Made by a program: the position numbers and the translations under genes. From positions 496,001 to 560,000 of the forward strand of contig NZ_FOQO01000001.1 in NCBI RefSeq assembly GCF_900113765.1: a stretch of 64,000 bases of DNA. The letters run 5' to 3'. This document shows, in pieces, positions 51,979 to 60,705 of the stretch. The notes under the pieces are model-generated. The model was not told the origin of the DNA, did no database searches, and was given only the letters and a program-made list of their open reading frames with translations. Numbering within the stretch: position 1 is the first letter of the stretch; every line of letters starts with the position of its first letter. Source of the stretch: Parapedobacter indicus (lineage in GTDB: Bacteria > Bacteroidota > Bacteroidia > Sphingobacteriales > Sphingobacteriaceae).

Positions 51979-53157
51979 TCAATAATAAATATATTCGCCA
52001 AAAGGAGACTTGACGGTTACCTGTTTTACGGCAGAAGACTCCACGCGGCCGATAACCTGGGCAGCGACGCCATATTGTTCGGAAATACGGATAATGTCGT
52101 CGGCAATGGCAGCCGGCACGTATAGCTCCATGCGATGCCCCATGTTGAATACCTTATACATTTCCTGCCAGTCGGTGCCGGATTCTTCCTGAATCAGTCT
52201 GAACAGGGGAGGGATGTCAAACAAATTGTCCTTAACAATGTGGAGTGCATCGATGAAATGGAGGACTTTGGTCTGTGCACCGCCGCTGCAATGTACCATC
52301 CCGTGGATATCCCGACGGTACTTGTCGAGCACCTGCTTGATAACCGGCCCATAGGTGCGGGTAGGTGACAAAACAAGTTTACCCGCAGTGACCGTCCCGT
52401 GTCCGGGAATTTCGACGTTTTCCGTTAATCCTTTTGTACCCGCAAACACTAATTCGTCGGGTACCGACGGATCGTAGCTCTCTGGAAACTTTTCGGCAAC
52501 CGACTTGTGGAACACGTCGTGCCGGGCGGAAGTAAGCCCGTTCGACCCCATGCCCCCGTTGTATTCACGTTCGTAAATCGCCTGTCCAAAAGAAGCCAGC
52601 CCGACGATGACGTCGCCCGATTGTATGCGGTGATTGGAAATCACCTCGTCCCGTTTCATGCGGCAGGTAACCGTGCTATCCACGATAACGGTACGCACGA
52701 GATCGCCAACATCGGCTGTTTCTCCTCCGGTGGAATAAATGCCGATACCTAAGTCGCGAAGTTCCGCTAATATTTCTTCGGTACCATTGATGATCTCCGC
52801 AATAACCTCCCCGGGGATGCGGTTTTTATTACGTCCGATGGTGGATGACAGCAGGATGTTATCGGTCGCCCCAACACATAACAAGTCATCGAGGTTCATC
52901 ACAATAGCATCCTGTGCAATACCCCTCCATACCGAAAGGTCGCCGGTTTCTCGCCAATACACATAAGCGAGGGAAGATTTCGTACCCGCACCGTCGGCGT
53001 GCATGATGTTACACCACGCCTCGTCGCCTGTTAATATGTCGGGTATGATTTTGCAGAACGCCTGGGGAAACAACCCTTTGTCGAGGTTCTTGATAGCATT
53101 GTGTACGTCTTCCTTGGCAGCGGATACTCCCCGCAGGTTGTATTTAAAATCAGCCAT
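51979..53157 (-). CDS. purM: Phosphoribosylformylglycinamidine cyclo-ligase (AIR synthase)
   Basis: A 392-residue enzyme of purine synthesis that closes the imidazole ring of AIR from FGAM with ATP. It has the N-terminal GAGTKSSLAYVYWRETGD block, IVMNLDDLLCVGATDNILL with the AxVNDxxxxGA-like loop, GGETADVGDLV, and LSPTRTYGPVIKQVLD. At 392 residues it is longer than proteobacterial PurM (about 345) and matches the longer Bacteroidota form. It starts 9 bp after the OmpA-like stop and is followed by the RimB-like gene, 19 bp away. Confidence 0.95.
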   Translation of the reverse strand: MADFKYNLRGVSAAKEDVHNAIKNLDKGLFPQAFCKIIPDILTGDEAWCNIMHADGAGTKSSLAYVYWRETGDLSVWRGIAQDAIVMNLDDLLCVGATDNILLSSTIGRNKNRIPGEVIAEIINGTEEILAELRDLGIGIYSTGGETADVGDLVRTVIVDSTVTCRMKRDEVISNHRIQSGDVIVGLASFGQAIYEREYNGGMGSNGLTSARHDVFHKSVAEKFPESYDPSVPDELVFAGTKGLTENVEIPGHGTVTAGKLVLSPTRTYGPVIKQVLDKYRRDIHGMVHCSGGAQTKVLHFIDALHIVKDNLFDIPPLFRLIQEESGTDWQEMYKVFNMGHRMELYVPAAIADDIIRISEQYGVAAQVIGRVESSAVKQVTVKSPFGEYIYY

Positions 53158-53166
53158 TTCCGCTGT

Positions 53167-53712
53167 TTAGTCTACATGCCTGATTTCTACCCGTCGGTTT
53201 TGTGCCCTTCCAGACTCCGTATCGTTAGACGCAACGGGTTTTGTGGCGCCGAATCCTTTTACGGTCAAGTTGTTTCCGTAGATGCCAGCGTTAACCAGAT
53301 AAAGTTTTACGGCGTTGGCCCGGTCAATAGACAATTCCATGTTGTAAGCCGCTGTACCTTCGACGGAAGCATGGCCGTCGATGATGAATTTGGCATCGGA
53401 GTCTTTTTGCATTTCGCGGGCTATCTGGTCAAGAACGGCATACGAATTTGTTTTCAATACCGATGAATCAAATTCAAACTGTATATTAGTAAAGTTGTAA
53501 TTTGGCGGTGACACCGGAGCAGGTGTGGATTGTGTAGGCGCCGCGGTTGGTTCCTTTTTTTGAGGCTCTGCGACAACCCGTTCTTCGGGAACCTCCCGCT
53601 CAACAACCTCCGCTGAGGGCTGAAGGACTACTTGTTTTGGCTTGCAGCCTTGATAAGACATCGCCAACATGCCTAAGCATGACATTAATATACAATTACT
53701 TATAGTTTTCAT
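53167..53712 (-). CDS. OmpA-family lipoprotein with Pro/Glu-rich linker
   Basis: A 181-residue lipoprotein. From the ATG at 53712 it has a signal peptide and a lipobox near MSYQGC. A linker rich in Pro, Glu, Ala and Thr (about 30-78) gives reach through the periplasm. The C-terminal OmpA domain (about 80-181) shows IQFEFDSSVLKTNSYAVLDQ, IDGHASVEGTAAYNMELSIDRA with the peptidoglycan-binding pair, and GRAQNRRVEIRHV. It heads a minus-strand operon with purM, rimB-like, rimK and lgt. A separate plus-strand gene starts 77 bp upstream, so the promoters are divergent. Confidence 0.92.
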   Translation of the reverse strand: MKTISNCILMSCLGMLAMSYQGCKPKQVVLQPSAEVVEREVPEERVVAEPQKKEPTAAPTQSTPAPVSPPNYNFTNIQFEFDSSVLKTNSYAVLDQIAREMQKDSDAKFIIDGHASVEGTAAYNMELSIDRANAVKLYLVNAGIYGNNLTVKGFGATKPVASNDTESGRAQNRRVEIRHVD

Positions 53713-53788
53713 GTTTGATAACTTTACTGCGGTAAACATAGGAAATATCTGTTAATTTTTACCTATACTTGGCATTTAATATGTTTCT

Positions 53789-54898
53789 ATGAATACAATG
53801 AGTGTGCCAACCTTCCGTTTTTCAACGTTGTTTTTTATAACCACGCTGCTGTTTTTAACTAGCATACAGGCACAAGAGCGGCTAAAAGTAGCTGTGGCGG
53901 GATTGAGCCATGACCATGTGCACACATTACTTCGCGCTTACCGGCAACAAGAGGTGGAGATTCTAGGGATTGCCGAAACAAACACCTCGCTCGTAGATCG
54001 CTACCGAAGAAATTACGATTTGCCCGATTCGTTGTTTTTTAAGACCGTTGACGACATGCTACAAGCCGTTCATCCCGATGTGGTTTTAGCCTATAATGCC
54101 ATTTCCGAACATGTTGAGGTGGCAGAGATTTGTCTGCCGTTAAGGGTGCCGTTGATGGTGGAAAAGCCGTTGGCCGTCAACAACGAACAGGCGAGGCGGA
54201 TTGCTCAACTGGCTGCGACCCACCATACTCCCGTTCTTACCAACTATGAAACTACGTGGTACGACAGTAATCAAACCCTGAAGCAATGGGTTGAAAGAGG
54301 AGACATCGGTAGATTAAAAAAAGTAATCGTAAAAGACGGCCATCAAGGGCCAAGAGAAATCGGCTGCAGTGAAGATTTCCTGAATTGGCTTACCGATCCG
54401 GAAAAAAACGGTGGAGGTGCACTGATAGATTTCGGCTGCTATGGGGCTAATTTGATGACCTGGCTTATGGAGGGCGAGCGCCCGGTAGCAGTCACTGCCG
54501 TCACACGGCAGCTGAAACCGGATAGGTATCCGTTGGTCGACGATGACGCAACCCTCATCTTGGAATACAAAGGTGGAACTACGGGCGTGATTCAAGCGTC
54601 GTGGGATTGGCCATACAGTATCAAAGACTTGCAGGTATATGGTGAAAACACGTCGCTTCACGCCGTAGATCCGGGTACGTTGCTGCGCTATTCAAGCCCG
54701 CGTAAACAGGGACCGGTTCCCTTGGTGACGACGTACTTTAACGACCACCTCTCGTACCTGAAAGCGGTATTGAATGGCGATACCGATGGAACAAACGATC
54801 TGTCGTCGTTATCAAACAACCTGATTGTTGTTGAAATCCTGCAGGCGGCGAGGGAGTCTGCTGCACGAGGTGAACGGGTTTTGCTGAATAACCGGTAA
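53789..54898 (+). CDS. Exported Gfo/Idh/MocA family oxidoreductase
   Basis: A 369-residue protein with a clear Sec signal peptide (MNTMSVPTFRFSTLFFITTL, cleavage near SIQAQ) before a full Gfo/Idh/MocA dehydrogenase. The Rossmann start LKVAVAGLSHDHVHTLLRA is modified (GLSHDH), VVLAYNAISEHVEVAEIC follows, and the active-site VEKPLAV is intact. The C-terminal half is the family alpha/beta sandwich (GGGALIDFGCYGANLMTWL). Periplasmic members usually carry a tightly bound NAD(P) and act on glycosides by a 3-keto mechanism; some of that type are partners of DUF1080 enzymes. Substrate not identifiable. It is monocistronic, converging with the next gene by 3 bp. Confidence 0.9.
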   Translation: MNTMSVPTFRFSTLFFITTLLFLTSIQAQERLKVAVAGLSHDHVHTLLRAYRQQEVEILGIAETNTSLVDRYRRNYDLPDSLFFKTVDDMLQAVHPDVVLAYNAISEHVEVAEICLPLRVPLMVEKPLAVNNEQARRIAQLAATHHTPVLTNYETTWYDSNQTLKQWVERGDIGRLKKVIVKDGHQGPREIGCSEDFLNWLTDPEKNGGGALIDFGCYGANLMTWLMEGERPVAVTAVTRQLKPDRYPLVDDDATLILEYKGGTTGVIQASWDWPYSIKDLQVYGENTSLHAVDPGTLLRYSSPRKQGPVPLVTTYFNDHLSYLKAVLNGDTDGTNDLSSLSNNLIVVEILQAARESAARGERVLLNNR

Positions 54899-54901
54899 CG
54901 C

Positions 54902-55450
54902 TTATTCAATTTGACTTTGCAGCAAAGCATCGCGCCATTGCTGCTGTAACTCCGGTGTGAAATGCTCCTGTGGAATCACCAGTTCAACGGTATGCAGGGC
55001 GGTAGGTCCTTCGGCTACATACGTTAGCAATACGGTTGATCCGCAGGTTTCATCGGAAGATCTGGTAGCTTTGATCACAAATAGGATCGACGTGCGGCCG
55101 TTTACCGTTTTTTTGTCGACAATATCAAGCGACGCTTCCGGGCACCCGGCTTTCTCGAATTCCCACTTCTCTTCAGGTGTACCAAGGGCCTTCATGGGGT
55201 AGTAGCGCCGGTCGATAGTCGTTACGGTAACGGTTTTCACCGGGGCTTTTTCCGCCGCACTGCCCCTTATTGAATAGGCCGTACCGCGGATACCTTTTGT
55301 GTCTTTGGGAATCCCGGTGCTTTTCCATCGGTACTCCCCCGGAAAGTCGATCACAATTTTTTCCTTGCCGGGCGTAGGTTGCGCCCTGCCGCAAAATGCA
55401 CAGCATAGGCAAGCGACAAAAATAGGTAATGAAATATATGTCCGTAGCAT
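54902..55450 (-). CDS. Exported protein of unknown function
   Basis: A 182-residue exported protein: signal peptide MLRTYISLPIFVACLCCAFC with a likely cleavage after RAQ; starts at 55459 or 55465 are also possible. I do not recognise a family. The mature part begins IVIDFPGEYRWKSTGIPKDTKG, has four Cys-free strands and two Cys (KAGCPEASLDIVDK and DETCGSTVLLTYV) about 43 residues apart that may form a disulfide. It lies 24 bp after the GlxA-type AraC gene on the same strand, so it may be regulated with it. Confidence 0.8.
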   Translation of the reverse strand: MLRTYISLPIFVACLCCAFCGRAQPTPGKEKIVIDFPGEYRWKSTGIPKDTKGIRGTAYSIRGSAAEKAPVKTVTVTTIDRRYYPMKALGTPEEKWEFEKAGCPEASLDIVDKKTVNGRTSILFVIKATRSSDETCGSTVLLTYVAEGPTALHTVELVIPQEHFTPELQQQWRDALLQSQIE

Positions 55451-55474
55451 CTGCACCATCCACATTTAATTCAG

Positions 55475-56455
55475 TTAAATAATCGGCTCGAACCGCATCG
55501 CAAATTTATCCCGGTACGCTTTTGGTGTCATGCCTGTATTTTCTTTAAACAAATGCCGGAAATTTTTCATGTCGCTGTATCCTGCACAAAGCATAATCTC
55601 AAACAAGCCTTTCTCTGTGTTTTCAAGCAATCGTTTTGCGGCCTCTATTTTGGTTTTTTGGAGGTACCGTATCGGGGTGAGTCCAGTTGCCTGTTTAAAC
55701 CTCCGGACGAAATTACGCCTGCTAGCCGGAATATCGGCAATCGCTTCTTCGATGCTCTTGATTTCGGGAAACTGGCTCTTGATTTTATGTTGCACGCGCA
55801 TCACCAATTCATCATCATGGGCCTCCACGGGTGAGAAGTGGCCGAAATAAGCCTGGTTTTCACGATCCATGTCGATTGCAAAGGTCTTGGCAATGCGAAT
55901 GGCCATTTCCCGACCACAGCATTTTTGAATGAGCGCCAGCATTACGTGAAATCCGCTGGTGGCGCCGCCGCTGGTATAGATATTGGCATCATGGGTAACC
56001 ACGGCATCCTGCTCCAGCTTAATTTTTGGAAAATAGGTGGCCAGCTTCTCCGCTGCATCTACATGTGTGGTTGCGCGGCGATCGTCCAATAACCCCGATG
56101 CCGCCAATAGAAAGGCGCCCGTACAATTGCTGGCCAATATGGCTCCTTGAGCATATTGCTTGTGAAGCCACGGAATAAAGCAGCGGTTGTCTTCAAGCGT
56201 TTGTGCCATATCTACCGGTCCGAAGGCTGGTATGAAAATCAAATCGTAAGACGGGCTGTTGCTAACCGGTACGTAAGCAATATGACGGAAGTTATCAGGA
56301 ACTACTTGATGATCCGACGCGCCCGTGAAACTGATCTCGAACCGTTCCGATTTTCCTTCTTCAGCTAGAAAACGGTTGGCCGTTTCAAATACATCTACGA
56401 TGGCTGCAAGACTTAGTAATCGGTATTTACGGGTCAAAAGGATAGACAGTCGCAT
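55475..56455 (-). CDS. GlxA-type AraC-family regulator with DJ-1/PfpI domain
   Basis: A 326-residue regulator. The N-terminal 190 residues form a DJ-1/PfpI-like domain (LLTRKYRLLSLAAIVDVFET, ILASNCTGAFLLAASGLLDDRRATTH with the Cys in the nucleophile position). The C-terminal 100 residues are the AraC double helix-turn-helix (SRRNFVRRFKQATGLTPIRY and EIMLCAGYSDMKNFRHLFKE). GlxA-type proteins regulate small-molecule genes; the ligand is not known. It is divergent from lepA and is probably co-transcribed with the exported protein gene downstream. Confidence 0.93.
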   Translation of the reverse strand: MRLSILLTRKYRLLSLAAIVDVFETANRFLAEEGKSERFEISFTGASDHQVVPDNFRHIAYVPVSNSPSYDLIFIPAFGPVDMAQTLEDNRCFIPWLHKQYAQGAILASNCTGAFLLAASGLLDDRRATTHVDAAEKLATYFPKIKLEQDAVVTHDANIYTSGGATSGFHVMLALIQKCCGREMAIRIAKTFAIDMDRENQAYFGHFSPVEAHDDELVMRVQHKIKSQFPEIKSIEEAIADIPASRRNFVRRFKQATGLTPIRYLQKTKIEAAKRLLENTEKGLFEIMLCAGYSDMKNFRHLFKENTGMTPKAYRDKFAMRFEPII

Positions 56456-56497
56456 ATCATTGCCTGATTAATTTCACTTCAAAGATACAAACCCATC

Positions 56498-56527
56498 TTT
56501 AAATATCCTCTCAAAAAACTATCTTTG
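56498..56527 (+). promoter_or_regulatory. Putative promoter of lepA
   Basis: TTTA at 56498-56501 and a perfect TATCTTTG at 56520-56527 stand 18 bp apart, matching the Bacteroidota -33/-7 pair except for the last base of the first element. The lepA ATG is 99 bp downstream. Confidence 0.5.
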
Positions 56528-56626
56528 CCGTTTGAAGTCGATTTGCATGAAACTAGCTAGGTCAGCGACCAACGAAGGCGATGAAATCCAGGTTCCATGA
56601 GGCGATTCTACTAAAATTATTTTCGA

Positions 56627-58417
56627 ATGAACCATATCCGCAATTTTTGTATCATTGCGCACATAGACCACGGTAAGAGTACGTTGGCAGACAGACTGTT
56701 GGAGTTTACGAATACCATTACCCAACGGCAGGCCCAAGCCCAGCTTTTGGATAATATGGATCTGGAACGGGAGCGGGGCATCACCATCAAAAGCCACGCA
56801 ATTCAGATGAATTATGTAAAAGATGGACAGGAGTATGTGCTGAATCTCATCGATACCCCGGGGCACGTGGATTTTTCGTATGAAGTATCGCGGTCCATTG
56901 CTGCCTGTGAAGGAGCGCTGCTTATTGTGGATGCTTCGCAGGGGATACAGGCGCAGACCATTTCCAATTTGTACCTGGCGCTCGAACACGATCTCGAAAT
57001 CATTCCGATACTCAACAAGATGGATCTGCCGGGGGCAATGCCTGAGGAGGTAAAAGATCAGATTGTCGACTTAATCGGCGGTAAGCGAGAAGACATTATC
57101 CCTGCGTCAGGAAAAACAGGCCTCGGGGTGATGGATATCCTGAATGCAATTGTTGACCGAGTCCCAGCCCCCGTAGGTGATCCCGAAGCGCCCCTACAAG
57201 CACTGATTTTCGACTCCGTATTCAACTCCTTTCGGGGTATCATGGCGTATTTCAAAGTCGAGAATGGCGAAATACGGAAAGGTGATAAGGTGAAGTTTAT
57301 GGCCACCGGGAGGGAATACATCGCCGATGAGATCGGGACATTGCGTCTCAATCAGGTGCCCAAGGAGGTCATCCGAACGGGCGACGTAGGGTACATCATT
57401 TCGGGCATCAAAGAGGCAAGGGAAGTAAAAGTAGGGGATACCATTACCCATGTAACCCGCCCGAGCAAAGACGCAATCAAAGGATTTGAAGAAGTGAAGC
57501 CGATGGTCTTTGCGGGAATTTATCCAGTAGATACCGAAGATTTTGAAGAATTGCGCGAGAGCATGCATCGCTTGCAGCTCAACGATGCGTCGTTGGTATT
57601 TGAACCGGAATCTTCCGCTGCACTTGGATTCGGGTTCCGGTGTGGTTTTCTGGGAATGTTGCACATGGAGATCATCCAGGAGCGCCTGGAACGGGAGTTT
57701 GACATGACGGTAATTACCACGGTACCCAACGTATCGTACAAAGCTTACCTCACCAAAGATCAAGAGGAAATCGTTGTTCATAACCCATCTGATTTGCCCG
57801 ACCCCAGTAAGTTGGACTATGTAGAGGAACCTTATATTAAAGCAAATATCATCACGAAGGCTGAATTTGTCGGAGCGGTGATGTCGCTGTGTATCCAGAA
57901 GCGTGGAATCATCATCAACCAGTCGTACCTCACGGCCGATCGTGTGGAGTTGGTATTTGAAATGCCGATGGGTGAAATTGTATTCGATTTTTATGACAAG
58001 CTAAAAACGATATCCAAAGGATACGCGTCGTTTGATTACCACCAGATTGGCTACCGGCAGTCGGATCTGGTAAAGCTGGATATCCGTTTAAATGGAGAAC
58101 CTGTTGATGCGCTTTCCTCACTTATCCACCGAAGCAATTCCTACGACTTTGGAAAAAAAATATGTGAAAAATTAAAGGAGCTGTTACCGCGGCAACAATT
58201 TGAAATCGCAATACAGGCGTCCATTGGTGCGAAAATCATTGCTCGTGAAAACATCCGCGCGTTACGCAAAGATGTGACCGCCAAATGTTACGGGGGAGAT
58301 ATTTCCCGTAAGCGTAAATTGCTTGAAAAACAAAAGAAAGGTAAAAAGCGGATGCGCCAAGTAGGCAACGTGGAGATTCCGCAGTCGGCATTTATGGCCG
58401 TGTTGAAGTTAGATTAA
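56627..58417 (+). CDS. lepA: Elongation factor 4
   Basis: A 596-residue ribosome-dependent GTPase that back-translocates or stabilises stalled ribosomes. The G motifs are AHIDHGKST (G1), RGITIKSHA (G2), DTPGH (G3), NKMDLP (G4) and SGKTG (G5). LepA-specific blocks follow: [20 protein letters not shown] and the unique C-terminal domain with [24 protein letters not shown] [20 protein letters not shown], rich in Lys and ending VAVLKLD-like FMAVLKLD. Length matches the family (about 595-600). It is followed by folD after 10 bp. Confidence 0.97.
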   Translation: MNHIRNFCIIAHIDHGKSTLADRLLEFTNTITQRQAQAQLLDNMDLERERGITIKSHAIQMNYVKDGQEYVLNLIDTPGHVDFSYEVSRSIAACEGALLIVDASQGIQAQTISNLYLALEHDLEIIPILNKMDLPGAMPEEVKDQIVDLIGGKREDIIPASGKTGLGVMDILNAIVDRVPAPVGDPEAPLQALIFDSVFNSFRGIMAYFKVENGEIRKGDKVKFMATGREYIADEIGTLRLNQVPKEVIRTGDVGYIISGIKEAREVKVGDTITHVTRPSKDAIKGFEEVKPMVFAGIYPVDTEDFEELRESMHRLQLNDASLVFEPESSAALGFGFRCGFLGMLHMEIIQERLEREFDMTVITTVPNVSYKAYLTKDQEEIVVHNPSDLPDPSKLDYVEEPYIKANIITKAEFVGAVMSLCIQKRGIIINQSYLTADRVELVFEMPMGEIVFDFYDKLKTISKGYASFDYHQIGYRQSDLVKLDIRLNGEPVDALSSLIHRSNSYDFGKKICEKLKELLPRQQFEIAIQASIGAKIIARENIRALRKDVTAKCYGGDISRKRKLLEKQKKGKKRMRQVGNVEIPQSAFMAVLKLD

Positions 58418-58427
58418 TTAATTAAAA

Positions 58428-59306
58428 ATGAACTTATTAGACGGTAAACTCGTATCAGCGAAAATCAAGGAAGACATTAAGCAGGAAGCGGCTGCTTTTT
58501 TGGCAGAAACGGGTCGAAAGCCTCACTTGGTGGCCATTTTGGTAGGTAACGACGGAGCCAGCGAAACCTATGTCGCCAGCAAGATGCGTAACTGTGAACT
58601 GGTTGGATTTGAGTCGACCAATATCCATTTCGATACCAGCATTTCGGAAGGTGAGCTCCTAGCTAAAATTAACGAGCTCAATGCAGACGGCGGCGTGGAT
58701 GGATTGATTGTACAGCTTCCGTTGCCGAAACATATCGATCCGGAACGGGTTACCGAAGCGATCGACTATCGAAAGGATGTGGATGGGTTCCACCCCGTGA
58801 ACCTCGGTCGTATGCAACGCAATTTACCTTGTTTTATTCCGGCTACTCCCTATGGAATCCTGCTGATGCTTGCACATTATGGCATTGATACCTCCGGGAT
58901 GCATGCAGTGGTGGTAGGCAGGAGCAACATTGTCGGTAGTCCGATGAGTATACTACTGGCGCGGAACAGCAACCCCGGAAATTGTACCGTGACGCTCACC
59001 CACAGCCGGACCCGGAATGTCAAGGAAGAGGTGCTTCGGGCCGATATCATTGTGGCAGCCATTGGAAAGAAGCACTTCATCACGGCCGATATGGTAAAGG
59101 AAGGAGCCATTGTAATCGATGTGGGAATTAACCGCGAAATGAGTGATAGGACCAAATCAGGGTATAAGCTATACGGCGATGTCGACTTTGAGCAGGTTGC
59201 CCCGAAATCATCATGGATAACGCCGGTACCTGGAGGCGTGGGCCTGATGACCATCGTCGGCCTATTAAAAAACACGTTGGAAGCAGCCAAGGGGAGTATT
59301 TATTAA
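58428..59306 (+). CDS. folD: Bifunctional methylenetetrahydrofolate dehydrogenase/cyclohydrolase
   Basis: A 292-residue enzyme that interconverts 5,10-methylene-THF and 10-formyl-THF via methenyl-THF with NADP+. Motifs: [15 protein letters not shown] with the catalytic Lys in [35 protein letters not shown] (cofactor) and [15 protein letters not shown]. Length is normal. It is co-transcribed with lepA (10 bp apart). The 60 bp after the stop hold only a weak hairpin AATAGTT-TGGTAC-AACTATT, not a clear terminator. Confidence 0.97.
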   Translation: MNLLDGKLVSAKIKEDIKQEAAAFLAETGRKPHLVAILVGNDGASETYVASKMRNCELVGFESTNIHFDTSISEGELLAKINELNADGGVDGLIVQLPLPKHIDPERVTEAIDYRKDVDGFHPVNLGRMQRNLPCFIPATPYGILLMLAHYGIDTSGMHAVVVGRSNIVGSPMSILLARNSNPGNCTVTLTHSRTRNVKEEVLRADIIVAAIGKKHFITADMVKEGAIVIDVGINREMSDRTKSGYKLYGDVDFEQVAPKSSWITPVPGGVGLMTIVGLLKNTLEAAKGSIY

Positions 59307-59366
59307 TGCGCTTCCAAATAGTTTGGTACAACTATTGCGTCTAAAGCGGCAAAAAAATAGATAAAA

Positions 59367-59771
59367 ATGAAAAAAATAGCAATGACAGCCTTATTTGCCG
59401 GAGCATTGTTTTTCGCAGCCTGCAACAACGGTACATCCGGAACAGAATCACACGACCATGATCATGCGGAACACGACCACAATCACGATGGCCATGATCA
59501 CGATCATACCGTCGGCGAGCAGGTAGATGCTGCATTGGACACCCTAGAAGAGGTAGGCGATACGATCGGTGCGAAGGCTGAGGAATTGGGCGAGGAGTCC
59601 AAATCCAAATTTCAAGAAGCAAAAGAAGGGATCAAAGCAGGTGTGAAAAATGCCAAAGAAGAGGTAACGGAAGCTTCCAAGGCGGCAGCGACTGACGTAA
59701 AGAACGCTGCAAAGAAAGTAGGTGAAAAAATCGAAGAAACCGCCAAAGAAGTAAAGGAAGACTTGAAGTAG
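59367..59771 (+). CDS. His-rich lipoprotein with LEA-like amphipathic helix
   Basis: A 134-residue lipoprotein of no known family. The signal peptide ends in the lipobox FFAAC (Cys about residue 19). Residues about 28-47 hold nine His interleaved with Asp, Glu and Asn (SHDHDHAEHDHNH then DGHDHDH), a likely metal-binding tract for Zn, Ni or Cu. The rest (about 55-134) is an Ala/Lys/Glu-rich amphipathic helix with 11-residue-like periodicity (KEGIKAGVKNAKEEVTEASK), like LEA-type or YtxH-like proteins. It is 60 bp after folD and is followed by a spacer with hairpins. Membrane-surface metal buffer or stress protection is inference only. Confidence 0.82.
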   Translation: MKKIAMTALFAGALFFAACNNGTSGTESHDHDHAEHDHNHDGHDHDHTVGEQVDAALDTLEEVGDTIGAKAEELGEESKSKFQEAKEGIKAGVKNAKEEVTEASKAAATDVKNAAKKVGEKIEETAKEVKEDLK

Positions 59772-59800
59772 GGGAATTGCCAGTATTTAAGCCTACTGCT

Positions 59801-59833
59801 CGCAAGCTGAGATCCGCGGCCGCGTTGCTTGCG
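59801..59833. repeat. REP-like hairpin with CGCGGCCGCG core
   Basis: CGCAAGC (59801-59807) and GCTTGCG (59827-59833) enclose a central palindrome CGCGGCCGCG (59815-59824). The stretch just downstream (GGCTTGCTCTGCAGCAGACT) also carries a CTGCAG palindrome. GC content is higher than in the flanks, it is non-coding and sits between two unrelated genes, all as in REP elements. Without other copies in the window I cannot confirm it. Confidence 0.4.
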
Positions 59834-59911
59834 TCTCCACAAGGCTTGCTCTGCAGCAGACTGAAATGACCGTAATGACTCGTACCCATTACCATTATTT
59901 ACCGCCAAATT

Positions 59912-59984
59912 GGTTAGGATAGGTAAAAGCAACCCAGTGACGCGGACCGTAGGGAGCGTTACAGTTGCGTTGCGTATCCTAACC
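59912..59984. repeat. 10-bp inverted repeat upstream of the OmpR/HisKA genes
   Basis: GGTTAGGATA (59912-59921) is the exact reverse complement of TATCCTAACC (59975-59984), 53 bp apart. It lies in the 259-bp spacer before the response regulator gene and might be an operator or a decayed mobile end. Confidence 0.5.
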
Positions 59985-60018
59985 ACCCATCCTCCAGCCT
60001 TTTTACAGATTTTCATGG

Positions 60019-60026
60019 TATCTTTG
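60019..60026 (+). promoter_or_regulatory. Candidate -7 element directly before the response regulator start
   Basis: TATCTTTG is a perfect TAnnTTTG match, but the ATG is only 4 bp downstream and no TTTG lies 18-21 bp upstream. If used, the transcript would be nearly leaderless. Confidence 0.3.
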
Positions 60027-60030
60027 AGAC

Positions 60031-60705
60031 ATGAAGCTACTTATCATCGAAGACGAACAGGGCCTGCGGGACAATGTCACCCAGTTTTTACAGAAAGAGC
60101 AATACACCGTTGAAGCAGCAGCCGATTTTCATTCAGCCATGGAGAAAATTGCGTTGTATGATTACGATTGCATTTTGCTGGATGTAGGCCTGCCAGATGG
60201 CAACGGCTTAAATCTACTACGCGCGCTAAAATCTAAACAGAAACGCGACAATGTGATTATTATTTCAGCTAAAGATTCATTGGATGATAAACTCGAAGGA
60301 TTGAATCTCGGTGCCGATGACTACCTGACCAAACCGTTCCACTTAGCCGAACTCAATGCGCGGATTAAAGCCGTGCTGCGGCGGAAAGCATTAGACGGTG
60401 GTAACGTTGTCAAATTGAATAACATGGAGCTGGATTTCAACGGACGCACGCTTTGTATAGACGGCGTGACGATTCACCTTAACCGAAAGGAATTTGATAT
60501 CCTAGCGTTTTTTGTGGTCAATAAAAACAGGCTGATCTATAAATCTGCGCTGGCGGAACATGTTTGGGGAGACCACATGGACAATGCAGATAATTTTGAC
60601 TTTATTTATTCCCAAATCAAGAACTTGCGAAAAAAATTAAAGGATCATGGCGCCAATCTCGAGATCCAAGCCATCTACGGAGTAGGTTATAAATTGACCG
60701 TATAG
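60031..60705 (+). CDS. OmpR-family response regulator
   Basis: A 224-residue response regulator: receiver domain (about 1-118) with acidic IIEDEQ, phospho-acceptor Asp51 in LLDVGLPDG, Ser in IIISAKDS and Lys in YLTKPF, then an OmpR-type winged helix (about 128-224) with LNRKEFDILAFFVVNKNRL and YGVGYKLTV at the end. It is followed directly, with no gap, by the sensor kinase gene and forms one operon with it. Regulon unknown; the His-rich lipoprotein upstream is a candidate target only by position. Confidence 0.94.
   Translation: MKLLIIEDEQGLRDNVTQFLQKEQYTVEAAADFHSAMEKIALYDYDCILLDVGLPDGNGLNLLRALKSKQKRDNVIIISAKDSLDDKLEGLNLGADDYLTKPFHLAELNARIKAVLRRKALDGGNVVKLNNMELDFNGRTLCIDGVTIHLNRKEFDILAFFVVNKNRLIYKSALAEHVWGDHMDNADNFDFIYSQIKNLRKKLKDHGANLEIQAIYGVGYKLTV

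Noticed and set aside
59795..59880. tRNA-like fold
   Set aside because: It has strong stems but no anticodon arm of proper size, no T-loop GTTC motif and no CCA end; a REP-like hairpin is the simpler reading.
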